In this document: in pieces, positions 1 through 6,935 of the stretch | Layout of the letters: each line of letters begins with the position of its first letter | Numbering within the stretch: position 1 is the first letter of the stretch | Position numbers and translations under genes: made by a program | NCBI GenBank assembly: GCA_039649115.1 | Contig: JBBWZQ010000218.1 | Span: 1 to 16,613 of the forward strand | DNA: 16,613 bases | From: DATEJJ01 sp039649115 | GTDB lineage: Bacteria; Actinomycetota; Actinomycetes; Mycobacteriales; Micromonosporaceae | Reading direction: 5' to 3' | Notes under the pieces: generated by a model | Databases searched by the model: none | The model's input: only the letters and a program-made list of their open reading frames with translations | Told to the model about the DNA's origin: nothing

Positions 1-143
1 GCCGGATCCCAGCCCGGCAGGTGGTGCAGCACCACCACGCCGCCGAACGGGCCGTCGCCCAGCGGGCGGGCCGTGTAGGCCTGTACCGAGTCGCCGTCGT
101 GCCCGCCGAAGAAGTCCTCGCGGGCGGTCAATTCTTCGCTCAC
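1..143 (-). CDS. Dienelactone hydrolase family protein, N-terminal part (cut by window edge)
   Basis: The minus strand reads from a GTG at 143-141 to the left edge with no stop. The roughly 47 visible residues begin VSEELTAREDFFGG and continue into a GVVVLHHLPGWDP segment. A leading hydrophobic strand followed by H-H-x-P-G-W-D resembles the first strand and oxyanion region of dienelactone-hydrolase-type alpha/beta hydrolases. The catalytic Cys/Ser, Asp and His would lie beyond the edge, so activity cannot be judged. No Shine-Dalgarno sequence precedes the GTG. Instead TACTTT lies six bases upstream, as expected for a leaderless actinobacterial transcript. The gene diverges from the FIST gene. 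Family assignment rests on the N-terminus alone; substrate is unknown. Confidence 0.6.
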   Translation of the reverse strand, partial: MSEELTAREDFFGGHDGDSVQAYTARPLGDGPFGGVVVLHHLPGWDP

Positions 144-149
144 GTCAAC

Positions 150-155
150 AAAGTA
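150..155 (-). promoter_or_regulatory. Putative -10 element (TACTTT) for a leaderless transcript of the hydrolase gene
   Basis: On the minus strand TACTTT fits the actinobacterial TANNNT -10 pattern and ends six bases before the GTG start. Transcription would then begin at or next to the start codon. No convincing -35 box is seen 16-19 bases further upstream. The inference rests on spacing and on the lack of a ribosome binding site. Confidence 0.35.
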
Positions 156-264
156 CGGCAACAACTTACCGACCGGGGAAGCCTGCCGACGCGGCGGAAG
201 CGGCCGCGCGCGGTGACGGTGCGCCGTAGTACGCTCACGCAGATTGGCACCGGGCATGCGGTCG

Positions 265-270
265 GGAGGT
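265..270 (+). promoter_or_regulatory. Ribosome binding site GGAGGT choosing the ATG at 274
   Basis: GGAGGT is a near-perfect anti-16S match but lies only three bases before the ATG at 274, closer than usual. It supports that start over an upstream in-frame TTG (244) or ATG (256). If the TACGCT at 230-235 drives a leaderless message, the TTG at 244 would be used instead. Confidence 0.45.
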
Positions 271-273
271 GGC

Positions 274-1452
274 ATGCGCAGGCTGCCGGACGTCCGGCGC
301 TGGATGGGAGTCGGCCGCAGCACGCACCCGGATTCATACCCGGCGGCGCTGGCGGCGACGCATCGCGCGGTCATCGGCGACGAACCGAAGCTGCTGCTGG
401 CCTTCGCCGCGATCACCCACGACCCGGCGACGGTGCTGGCCGGGCTGCGCGCCGGTGCGCCCGGCGTACCCGTCATCGGCTGCTCCACGCACGGCGAGAT
501 CGGTCCGCAGGGCCCGACCGACGGCTCGGTCACGGTGGCCGCGATCGGCGGCCCGGGCTTCCAGGCCAGCACGGCCGTGGCCACCGGCGTGACCGACCGG
601 CAGCGGGACGCCGGTGCCGAGGTCGCGGCGTGCGCCGCGGCCGTGGCCGACCTGCCGCACCGGGCGCTCGTGCTGCTCACCGACGGGCTGGTCCGCGAGC
701 AGGAGGAGATCCTGCGCGGCTGCTACGGCACGGTGGGGGCGAGCGTGCCGCTGGTCGGCGGGGCGGCGGCCGACGGGTGGCGGATGGACGGCGTCTTCCT
801 GCTCGGCGAGGGGCAGGTGCACCGCGACGCGGTGGTGGCCGCCACGATCGCCTCGGAGGCACCGATATCCGTATCGGTCCGGCACGGCTGGCGCGCCGTC
901 GGCAAGCCGATGATCGTGACGAACAGCGCGGACGGCCGCGTGTACACCCTCGACGACCGGCCGGCGCTCGACCTGTACCTCAGCCGCCTGTCCGCGCCGC
1001 GGGAGGCGTACACGGACCCGGCGGCGTTCACCGCGTTCGCGCTGCCCAGGCCCCTCGGGGTGCAGCGGCGCAGCGGGATCGAGGCGCGCAACCTGAGCAC
1101 CGAGGTCGACCTGGCCGGCCGGTCGATCGGCGGCGGCACCGCCCTCTCGCACGGGTGCCTGACGTGGGCGATGACCGGCGACACCGAGTCGATCCTTGCC
1201 GCCACGGATACCGCCTGCCAGCAGGCGCTGGCCGGGCTGGGCGGCCGCGAACCGGTCGGCATGCTGACCTTCAGCTGCGCCGCGCTGCGTGCGGTCCTCG
1301 GCGGGGACGGCGTCCGGCGCGAGTCGGAGCGGCTGGCCAAGTGGGCCGACGGCGTGCCGTTCGCCGGGTTCCACACGTACGGAGAGATCGCCCGGGTCCA
1401 CGGCATCGACGGGTTCCACAACCAGTCGCTCGTGGTCATGGCGCTGAGTTGA
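274..1452 (+). CDS. FIST-domain signal-sensing protein (FIST_N + FIST_C)
   Basis: A soluble protein of about 392 residues with no signal peptide or membrane segment. The N-terminal half has the FIST_N pattern: a repeated hydrophobic-strand layout with VIGCSTHGEI and a later PLVGGAAADGW segment. The C-terminal third has the FIST_C ending, FHTYGEIARVHGIDGFHNQS, followed by a hydrophobic strand. FIST domains are proposed small-ligand (possibly amino-acid) sensory modules found with bacterial and archaeal signalling proteins. The next gene is a diguanylate cyclase whose reading frame begins at or just after this stop codon, so the pair is likely co-transcribed, and this protein may report ligand status to c-di-GMP synthesis. 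The start is uncertain: TTG 244, ATG 256, ATG 274 and ATG 304 are all in frame. Family is clear; ligand is unknown. Confidence 0.85.
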   Translation: MRRLPDVRRWMGVGRSTHPDSYPAALAATHRAVIGDEPKLLLAFAAITHDPATVLAGLRAGAPGVPVIGCSTHGEIGPQGPTDGSVTVAAIGGPGFQASTAVATGVTDRQRDAGAEVAACAAAVADLPHRALVLLTDGLVREQEEILRGCYGTVGASVPLVGGAAADGWRMDGVFLLGEGQVHRDAVVAATIASEAPISVSVRHGWRAVGKPMIVTNSADGRVYTLDDRPALDLYLSRLSAPREAYTDPAAFTAFALPRPLGVQRRSGIEARNLSTEVDLAGRSIGGGTALSHGCLTWAMTGDTESILAATDTACQQALAGLGGREPVGMLTFSCAALRAVLGGDGVRRESERLAKWADGVPFAGFHTYGEIARVHGIDGFHNQSLVVMALS

Positions 1453-1463
1453 GCGCGCCGCTC

Positions 1464-3005
1464 ATGACCGAACCCGCGTCGCTGCACATCCAGCAACTGG
1501 TCGAGCTGCTGGCCGTGGTGTCCTCGTTCCCGGACGAGGCCTCGGCGGTCGAGGGTGCGGTGGAGCGCTCCGCCCAGGCCCTGGAGGCCGAGGTGGCCGC
1601 CGTCGTGTTCGGCGACCGGGTGGCCGCCTCGATCGGCTTCCCGGCCGGCCAGGTACCCGAGCCGGACCTGGTCGCGGTGGCCCACCGGCGGCGGGACTGG
1701 CTGGCGGTACCAGGGGTGGGCCGGTGCCCGGCGACCACGGCGGCGTGGGGTGGCAGCCACCCCGGCCACCTGGTGCTGGCGCGCTGGGGGGACGAAGGGT
1801 TCTCCATCGAGGAGCAGAACCTGGTGCGCGGCATGGCGCGCCTGCTGGAGCTGACCCTCACCATGCTGCGCACGTTGCAGGCCGAGCACGAGATGCGCGA
1901 GCGCAGCGACCGGCACGCCGCGGTCAACAAGCGGCTGGTCACCGAATTGCGGGAGCACCAGCGGCTGCTGGAGCACCTGTTCGAGATCCAGCGGGCGATC
2001 TCCCGCCGGGAACCGCTGCAGCAGATCCTCGACACGATCACCGGCGCCGCGCACGACCTGCTGCGCGACGACATCGTGGGGCTGTGGCTGCTGGACGACG
2101 GCGATCCCGACCGGGCCTGGCTGCGCTCGGTGGTGGGGCTGGACGCGGCGCAGGCGCGGCAGCACCCGCCGGTACCGCTGACCGAGGCCGGTGCCGCCGG
2201 TGCCGCCATGCTGGTCGACCGGCCCGTCGCGTACACCGGCGAGGCGCACGCGTCCCCGGTCATCGGGCAGTTCGCCGGCGGCCCGGTGTACGCGTCGCTG
2301 GCCGCCCCGGTGCACATCGGCGGCACCGTGAAGGGTGCGCTGCAGATCGCCTCGCGCCGGCCGCGCCGCGTGTTCAACGACTCCGACGAGCAGACGCTGC
2401 AGGCGTTCGCCGGTCACGTCAGCCTGGCGCTGACCGACGCGGCCACCGTGACCCGCATGCACCTGGCCTTCCACGACGCGCTCACCGGCCTGGCCAGTCG
2501 CGGGCTGTTCCTGGAGCGGCTGGGGGAGCAGCTGGTCCGGGCGCAGCGCTCGTCGGCGCCGGTGGCGCTGTTGTTCCTCGACCTGGACCGGTTCAAGGAG
2601 GTCAACGACTCCCTCGGGCACAGCGTCGGTGACCAGGTGCTGATGGTGACCGCGGACCGGGTGCGCCACGCGCTGCGCGCCGACGACCTGGCCGCCCGCT
2701 TCGGCGGCGACGAGTTCGCGGTGATGCTGCCCGGGGTCGGCGGACCGGCCGACGCGCTCGCCGTGGCCGAGCGCATCATCGCGCTGATGGGCGACCCGAT
2801 GCTGGTCGCGCGGCAGCGGCTGCGGGTCAACGCGAGCATCGGGATCGCGCTGAGCGTCCCTGGCCATACCGACACGGCCGACCTCGTCAGGCGCGCGGAC
2901 ATCGCGATGTACCAGGCGAAGCGCAACGGTCGCGGGCGGGCCGAGCTGTTCGCACCGGGGATGGACGAGACCTTCAGCGAGGCGGCCGGCACCATCGCCT
3001 CCTGA
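1464..3005 (+). CDS. GAF-GGDEF diguanylate cyclase
   Basis: About 513 residues, predicted cytoplasmic, making c-di-GMP from two GTP. Residues 1-125 look like a divergent GAF-type sensor. About 130-165 is a charged, probably coiled-coil linker, about 170-325 a second GAF domain, and about 333-495 the GGDEF domain. Active-site marks are intact: HDALTGLASR near D338, the FLDLDRFKEVND metal and nucleotide segment around 371-382, and RFGGDEF with GGDEF at 414-418. RADD at 405-408 is exactly five residues before GGDEF, the spacing of the RxxD inhibitory I-site, so product feedback is likely. No EAL domain is present. The ATG at 1464 lies 11 bases after the FIST stop; an in-frame TTG at 1449 overlapping that stop is an alternative. 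Neither has a clear ribosome binding site, which suits coupling to the FIST gene. Confidence 0.9.
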   Translation: MTEPASLHIQQLVELLAVVSSFPDEASAVEGAVERSAQALEAEVAAVVFGDRVAASIGFPAGQVPEPDLVAVAHRRRDWLAVPGVGRCPATTAAWGGSHPGHLVLARWGDEGFSIEEQNLVRGMARLLELTLTMLRTLQAEHEMRERSDRHAAVNKRLVTELREHQRLLEHLFEIQRAISRREPLQQILDTITGAAHDLLRDDIVGLWLLDDGDPDRAWLRSVVGLDAAQARQHPPVPLTEAGAAGAAMLVDRPVAYTGEAHASPVIGQFAGGPVYASLAAPVHIGGTVKGALQIASRRPRRVFNDSDEQTLQAFAGHVSLALTDAATVTRMHLAFHDALTGLASRGLFLERLGEQLVRAQRSSAPVALLFLDLDRFKEVNDSLGHSVGDQVLMVTADRVRHALRADDLAARFGGDEFAVMLPGVGGPADALAVAERIIALMGDPMLVARQRLRVNASIGIALSVPGHTDTADLVRRADIAMYQAKRNGRGRAELFAPGMDETFSEAAGTIAS

Positions 3006-3013
3006 CGGCGGCT

Positions 3014-5869
3014 TCACCGGTGCGGAAGCGGGTGCTCGACGCGGTGGCCGTCCGGCCCGGGGCCCAGGTTGGCGATGGCGTCGCCGCGGTGCGCGGGGAA
3101 CGAGATGACCTGCTGGTACGTGGGCCGGTTCTGCCACGCGACCAGCGGGTCGGTGATGCCGCCGAGCGGGGACTGCTCGATGGCGTCGGCGCACCACTGG
3201 TCGCCGGCCGAGCAGACCGGGTCGGCCGGGTACACCTGGCTGGCCGGCTGCGCCGCGGCCTGGCTCAGCGCGGACAGCAGCGCCGACCGGCAGGCGGCGA
3301 GGTCACCGCCGCCGCAGTAGGTGACCGGCAACGGGCTGCTGACCGGCTGGCCGAGTACCGCGCGGAGGTCCTTCGACACGTACCCCCACCAGCCGAACTG
3401 GAACGACGAGCCCTTGTGCGCCTGTGCCTGGTTGGCCGAGGACGGCACGGTGGACACGTCGCCCTGCTGGCCGCCGGACGGCGACTCGTTGATCTGCATC
3501 GCGTTGACCAGCGCCTGGTACAGGCCGGTGCCCAGGCCGCTCTTGAACTGCGCGGAGACCAGCAGCGGCCACCACGCGTCGAAGACCCGGATCGCGTCGG
3601 CGTACCGGTACGTCCTGGCGCCGGCCGAGGTTTCCAGGCGGTGCGCGCCAGCGTTGTACCACGCCTGCAGCGAGCCGATGGTCGCGGCGAGGCTGGCATC
3701 GGTGACGGGCTGGCTGCCGAGCACCTGCAGCAGGTACCCCAGCAACTGTTGACCTCGCAGGTCGACGGAGGCCGCGTTCTCCGCGACCCGGACCACCGCG
3801 GCCCGGTCCAGTTTCTGTCCATTTTGGACGGCCGCGCGCATCGGGCCGTCCAGCAGCTGCCCGCGCTGCACCGGGCCGAAGCTGAAGTTGCCGTCCGCCG
3901 CGCTGTAGTCGTTGGCCTGCTTGTTGTTCCAGCTGACGTAGTAGTCCTGGTCCACCGAGTTGGGATGCGTGGACGCCGGCGTGTACGTGGCGGTGTTCGT
4001 GGCCGGGTCCCAGCCCTGCCACTCGTACGCGGTGCTCTGCGGCAGGTTGGGGTCGGCACCGGTGGCGCGCACCGGGTCGAGCCCGGAGTTGTAGTACCCG
4101 GCCTGGGTGGAGTTGACGTAGAACCAGTTGAACGCGAACCCCACGTTGCCGGCGGCGTTCTGGAACCCGGCCGCGGTGCCCATCTCGGCCGGGTCGTCGT
4201 ACATCTGGAAGCCGATCGCCGAGTCCGCCTCGTGCCGGTAGGTCGAGCGCAGCGCGGTGAACGCCACCGGCGTGCCCGACGCGAGCCCGCGCCAGGTCAC
4301 CAGCCCGTACTTCGTCCGGTAGGTGATGAGCCGGTACGAGCCCGCCGCGGTGGAGTCCGCGGTGTTCGGGGTCCACGCGTTGTCCCGCTCCAGCACCTCC
4401 ATCGGGGTGCACGTGCCGCGGAAGAGGTAGCTGGTGGAGTCGACGGTGGCGGTACCGCCGGACGGGTCGCACAGCGGCACCGCGTACGTGTCGGTGATGT
4501 CCTGCTCGGCCGAGGTCGCGCTCCACGCGTAGTCCTGCCCGCGGCCGATCAGCACGTACAGGTTGAGGCCGGCGAACGCGATGCCGCGCGCGCTGATCCC
4601 CGGCCCCTGCAGCTCTTCGAGCATCAGCAGCTGCGGGGAGAAGTACCCGGTCTGCGGGCCGAAGACCGCGATCGGGTGCCCGGTGGCGGAGTTGGCGGCG
4701 GAGACCACGACGGCGTTGGACATGCCCTGGTGGGTGCTGCTGATCTGGAGGCCGGGCAGCACGCCGGCGGTCGACGCGGTGGCGCCGGTCGCCGAGCCGG
4801 TCGGGTCGAACACGACCGGCTGCGGCGTGGCGGTGCCGGCGTCGGGCAGGACGACGCTGGCGGTGCCACCGGCGGCGCCGTACGGGAAGCTCTGCCCATT
4901 GTGGAGGGTCAGCACCGACTCCGGGTCGTTCTGCTCCCGGAACGCCTGCCAGACCTGGTCACCGGCGGCGGTGCCGTACCTGGCGCGGGCCGCGACGCGG
5001 ACCAGCGCGGAGGTCATCTCGCCGCCCCCGCCGCCGCCGAACAGGCCGCCGATCACGCCGGCGACGGCCATCAGGTCGGTGGCCTGGAACGCCTGCGGGC
5101 CACCCGCGTTGGTGACCGCGTCCAGGTGCCCGGTCAGCACGTACTCGCCGGGACAGTTGCGGTTGGCCATGCAGGTCGCGATGTACGCGTTGATGCCGGC
5201 CACGTAGTTCCGCACGTCGTCGTAGAGCTGGGCGCCGCGGGTGCCCCGGGTGCGCAGCGAGTCGATCTGCGCCTGCAGGTCCGCCTCGGTGTACGGGGAG
5301 TTGCGCCAGACGCTCTGCTCCAGCTGCCGGTTGCCCGGGGCGCCGCCGGCGAACGAGGTGAGCTGCCCGCGCCCGACGTGGCGCATCAGGTCCATGAGGA
5401 ACAGCCGGTCCTCGGCGCCGGCGTACCCGGCGCCGTACATGGTGCCGGCCCGGGTGGTGCCGGTGATGTGTGGGACGCCCAGCGCCCTGTCGCGCACGAT
5501 GGTCACGTCGGGGCGGGGCGTCTCGGTGCGCTCCACCTGCCCGGCCGGTACCCCGAACGAGCTGTCGTTGTAGAAGGTGCTGATCTGGCCGTCGGACAGG
5601 CCGGTGTAGCCGTAGAGCAGGTTGGCGTACTTGTCGAGCTGGTCCGCCGAGTGGGCGGGGCGGGTGCCGAGGGTCTTGTTGCCCAGGATGTCCACGAGCG
5701 TGGCGTTGCCGTTCTCGCCGGGCGGCAGCACGTCGTTGCACTGGCCCAGGCAGTAGTCGTTCAGGCTGGCGTACCCGGTGGCCGCGGCGGCCGGGGCCAC
5801 CGGCGGGGTGACGCTGACCGCGGCGCCGGTGACCAGCGCGACGGCGATCGTGGTTAGGCGTCGGGACAT
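3014..5869 (-). CDS. Secreted penicillin acylase family protein (Ntn hydrolase)
   Basis: A 951-residue precursor. MSRRL followed by a hydrophobic stretch and APAAAA forms a signal peptide of about 30 residues, so it is probably exported. Penicillin/AHL/aculeacin acylases are made as precursors that cleave themselves before a Ser, which becomes the beta-chain N-terminal nucleophile. The matching block here is GMSNAVVVS, placing the nucleophile at about Ser384, followed by PIAVFGPQTGYFSP and DYAWSATSAEQDITDTYA, which fit the beta-chain core. An early VPHITGTTRAGTMYGAGYAGAEDRLF region (split here for description) matches the alpha chain. At the usual HNG.. position before the Trp-Ser/Gly turn it reads GRGQDYAW. 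Several cysteines suggest disulfides in an exported protein. Substrate cannot be told: beta-lactam, acyl-homoserine lactone or lipopeptide amides are possible. The ATG at 5869 is chosen for its ribosome binding site and the signal peptide. It ends eight bases from the cyclase gene, tail to tail. Confidence 0.88.
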   Translation of the reverse strand: MSRRLTTIAVALVTGAAVSVTPPVAPAAAATGYASLNDYCLGQCNDVLPPGENGNATLVDILGNKTLGTRPAHSADQLDKYANLLYGYTGLSDGQISTFYNDSSFGVPAGQVERTETPRPDVTIVRDRALGVPHITGTTRAGTMYGAGYAGAEDRLFLMDLMRHVGRGQLTSFAGGAPGNRQLEQSVWRNSPYTEADLQAQIDSLRTRGTRGAQLYDDVRNYVAGINAYIATCMANRNCPGEYVLTGHLDAVTNAGGPQAFQATDLMAVAGVIGGLFGGGGGGEMTSALVRVAARARYGTAAGDQVWQAFREQNDPESVLTLHNGQSFPYGAAGGTASVVLPDAGTATPQPVVFDPTGSATGATASTAGVLPGLQISSTHQGMSNAVVVSAANSATGHPIAVFGPQTGYFSPQLLMLEELQGPGISARGIAFAGLNLYVLIGRGQDYAWSATSAEQDITDTYAVPLCDPSGGTATVDSTSYLFRGTCTPMEVLERDNAWTPNTADSTAAGSYRLITYRTKYGLVTWRGLASGTPVAFTALRSTYRHEADSAIGFQMYDDPAEMGTAAGFQNAAGNVGFAFNWFYVNSTQAGYYNSGLDPVRATGADPNLPQSTAYEWQGWDPATNTATYTPASTHPNSVDQDYYVSWNNKQANDYSAADGNFSFGPVQRGQLLDGPMRAAVQNGQKLDRAAVVRVAENAASVDLRGQQLLGYLLQVLGSQPVTDASLAATIGSLQAWYNAGAHRLETSAGARTYRYADAIRVFDAWWPLLVSAQFKSGLGTGLYQALVNAMQINESPSGGQQGDVSTVPSSANQAQAHKGSSFQFGWWGYVSKDLRAVLGQPVSSPLPVTYCGGGDLAACRSALLSALSQAAAQPASQVYPADPVCSAGDQWCADAIEQSPLGGITDPLVAWQNRPTYQQVISFPAHRGDAIANLGPGPDGHRVEHPLPHR

Positions 5870-5878
5870 GGGCGGACG

Positions 5879-5887
5879 CTCCCCTCC
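5879..5887 (-). promoter_or_regulatory. Ribosome binding site of the acylase gene
   Basis: The minus strand reads GGAGGGGAG at 5887-5879, nine bases before the ATG at 5869. It fixes this start over in-frame codons further upstream, because the signal peptide follows directly. Confidence 0.7.
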
Positions 5888-6013
5888 GACAGTGGTGCCC
5901 GGGTAAGACGCGAGAAGTTCTCGGATACCGGATCCTAAAAACGTCATCCATGAAGGGCGATGCGATGTTACCGCTCGGTACACATACCGGGGCTTTGCAC
6001 AAATCGGGCTGGC

Positions 6014-6019
6014 TACGCT
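6014..6019 (+). promoter_or_regulatory. Putative -10 (TACGCT) for leaderless YbjQ-domain mRNA
   Basis: TACGCT fits TANNNT and ends seven bases before the ATG at 6027. The intervening bases are TCCCCCC, with no possible Shine-Dalgarno sequence. This spacing is the hallmark of leaderless genes in actinobacteria. TTGCAC at 5995-6000 resembles a -35 but is only 13 bases away, which is too close for a classical spacer. Confidence 0.5.
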
Positions 6020-6026
6020 TCCCCCC

Positions 6027-6860
6027 ATGACCACACCAGCGCCGCAGCAGCCCCTCTCCCAGCAGCCCCAGCAGCTGCCGGACAGTGCCCGCGCCCGGCT
6101 CGGCCGGCCGCAGCAGACCGGCCGGGCCTTCTTCACCTCAGACCTGTCGGTCAACGAGTTCGTGCTCACCACCCAGACCGGCTTCGCCCCGCTGGGCCTG
6201 GTGATGGGCACCTGCATCTATCACGTGGGGATCCAGAACGCGCGCTGGTCGGTCAGCCAGGAGCTGCAGGTACTGAGCCAGGCCATGTACCACTGCCGGG
6301 AGCTGGCGATGGCGCGGATGGAGGCGGAGGCCGACGCGCTGGGCGCGGACGGGGTGATCGGGGTACGGATCCGGTCGCTGAACTACCCGTTCGCCTCCGA
6401 CGTGCTGGAGTTCGTCGCGGTGGGTACCGCCGTCCGGGCCGGCAACGGAAACTCGTACCGCACGCCGGCCGGGCAGCCGTTCACCTCGCACCTTTCGGGA
6501 CAGGATTTCTGGACCCTGTGGCAGCACGGCTGGGTACCCCGGGCGCTGGTGCTGGGCACGTGCGTGTACCACATCGCGCACATGACGTTCCGCCAGATGC
6601 TGTCCAACCTCGGGCAGAACGTGGAGCTGGGGAACTTCACCCAGGCCGCGTACGACGCGCGGGAGATCGCCATGACCCGGATGCAGTACGAGGGGGAGCA
6701 GGTCGGCGCGGACGGGATCGTGGGCGTGACCGTGGACGAGTCGGCCTGGGGCTGGGGCGAGCACGCGATCGAGTTCTTCGCGATGGGTACCGCCGTGCAG
6801 CGCATGCACCCGGACGCCGTGCCGGTCAGCCCGAACCTGACGCTGCCCCTGGACAACTGA
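6027..6860 (+). CDS. Tandem YbjQ-type (UPF0145 / DUF74, heavy-metal-binding-like) domain protein
   Basis: 277 residues, no signal peptide or membrane segment. After a Pro/Gln-rich tail (1-30) there are two copies of the YbjQ fold, about residues 35-138 and 151-259. Matching blocks are MGTCIYH/LGTCVYH, LGADGVIGV/VGADGIVGV and EFVAVGTAV/EFFAMGTAV. Single-domain YbjQ proteins are about 100 residues and form rings; their biochemical role is not established despite the heavy-metal-binding label. The copies have diverged: the second has an extra segment around residues 191-205 and the aromatic WGWGEH near its end. No functional partner is evident. The divergent acylase and the downstream fucose operon seem unrelated. 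Family is confident; function is unknown. Confidence 0.82.
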   Translation: MTTPAPQQPLSQQPQQLPDSARARLGRPQQTGRAFFTSDLSVNEFVLTTQTGFAPLGLVMGTCIYHVGIQNARWSVSQELQVLSQAMYHCRELAMARMEAEADALGADGVIGVRIRSLNYPFASDVLEFVAVGTAVRAGNGNSYRTPAGQPFTSHLSGQDFWTLWQHGWVPRALVLGTCVYHIAHMTFRQMLSNLGQNVELGNFTQAAYDAREIAMTRMQYEGEQVGADGIVGVTVDESAWGWGEHAIEFFAMGTAVQRMHPDAVPVSPNLTLPLDN

Positions 6861-6867
6861 GAGGGTC

Positions 6868-6897
6868 TTGTGTGACCGGTGACCGACCTGGTAGACA
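6868..6897 (+). promoter_or_regulatory. Putative promoter of the L-fucose operon
   Basis: TTGTGT at 6868-6873 and TAGACA at 6892-6897 are separated by 18 bases and resemble sigma-70-type -35 and -10 boxes. Transcription would start near 6904, inside the inverted repeat, so a bound repressor would block initiation. The short gap after the YbjQ gene (75 bases) leaves little other room for a promoter. Confidence 0.45.
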
Positions 6898-6918
6898 TCC
6901 GATGAATACATCGGATGT
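6895..6918. promoter_or_regulatory. Operator: perfect 10-base inverted repeat upstream of the fucose operon
   Basis: The left arm ACATCCGATG (6895-6904) and right arm CATCGGATGT (6909-6918) are exact reverse complements around the spacer AATA. The repeat overlaps the likely -10 and start of transcription and ends 17 bases before the first start codon. Dimeric FadR-type GntR regulators bind such palindromes, and one is encoded at the far end of this operon with a matching 8-base half-site (16459-16466) upstream of it. The repressor role, relieved by a pathway metabolite, is inferred. Confidence 0.72.
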
Positions 6919-6935
6919 TCTGCGAAGGGTGATCC

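Larger units (their letters stand above)
144..273. other. Divergent intergenic region between hydrolase and FIST genes
   Basis: This 130-base gap must hold both divergent promoters. On the plus strand TACGCT at 230-235 is a possible -10 for the FIST gene; it lies eight bases before a TTG at 244 and 38 bases before the ATG at 274. No strong -35 box or inverted repeat was seen. Confidence 0.4.
5870..6026. other. Divergent promoter region, acylase / YbjQ-domain gene
   Basis: A 157-base gap, visibly more AT-rich than its flanks. On the minus strand TAGGAT (5937-5932) is a candidate -10 for the acylase gene, with a long leader and no good -35. On the plus side lies the leaderless-type TACGCT described separately. 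At 5969-5989 the motif TACCG and its complement alternate three times (TACCG-CT-CGGTA-CACA-TACCG), which could be a regulator site. Confidence 0.4.

Noticed and set aside
21..1463. Upstream extension of the diguanylate cyclase frame back to position 21
   Set aside because: The extra part is Arg/Gly/Ala-rich, overlaps the whole FIST gene in another frame, and has no domain; the cyclase must start near 1449-1464.
3003..3016. Bidirectional terminator between the cyclase and acylase genes
   Set aside because: Only eight bases separate the two stop codons and no stem-loop with a useful stem was seen there.
723..3197. Long minus-strand open frame opposite the FIST and cyclase genes
   Set aside because: It has no recognisable domain, is Arg/His/Gly-rich, and is the kind of frame left open by GC-rich third positions of real genes on the other strand.
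5020..5045. Glycine-codon run in the acylase gene as a repeat or slippage site
   Set aside because: It encodes a short run of six glycines that stays in frame; such runs are common in GC-rich genes and nothing indicates a frameshift.
6861..6877. Possible terminator after the YbjQ-domain gene (GGTC-TTGTGT-GACC)
   Set aside because: The stem is only four base pairs with no T tract; the TTGTGT is better explained as a -35 box.
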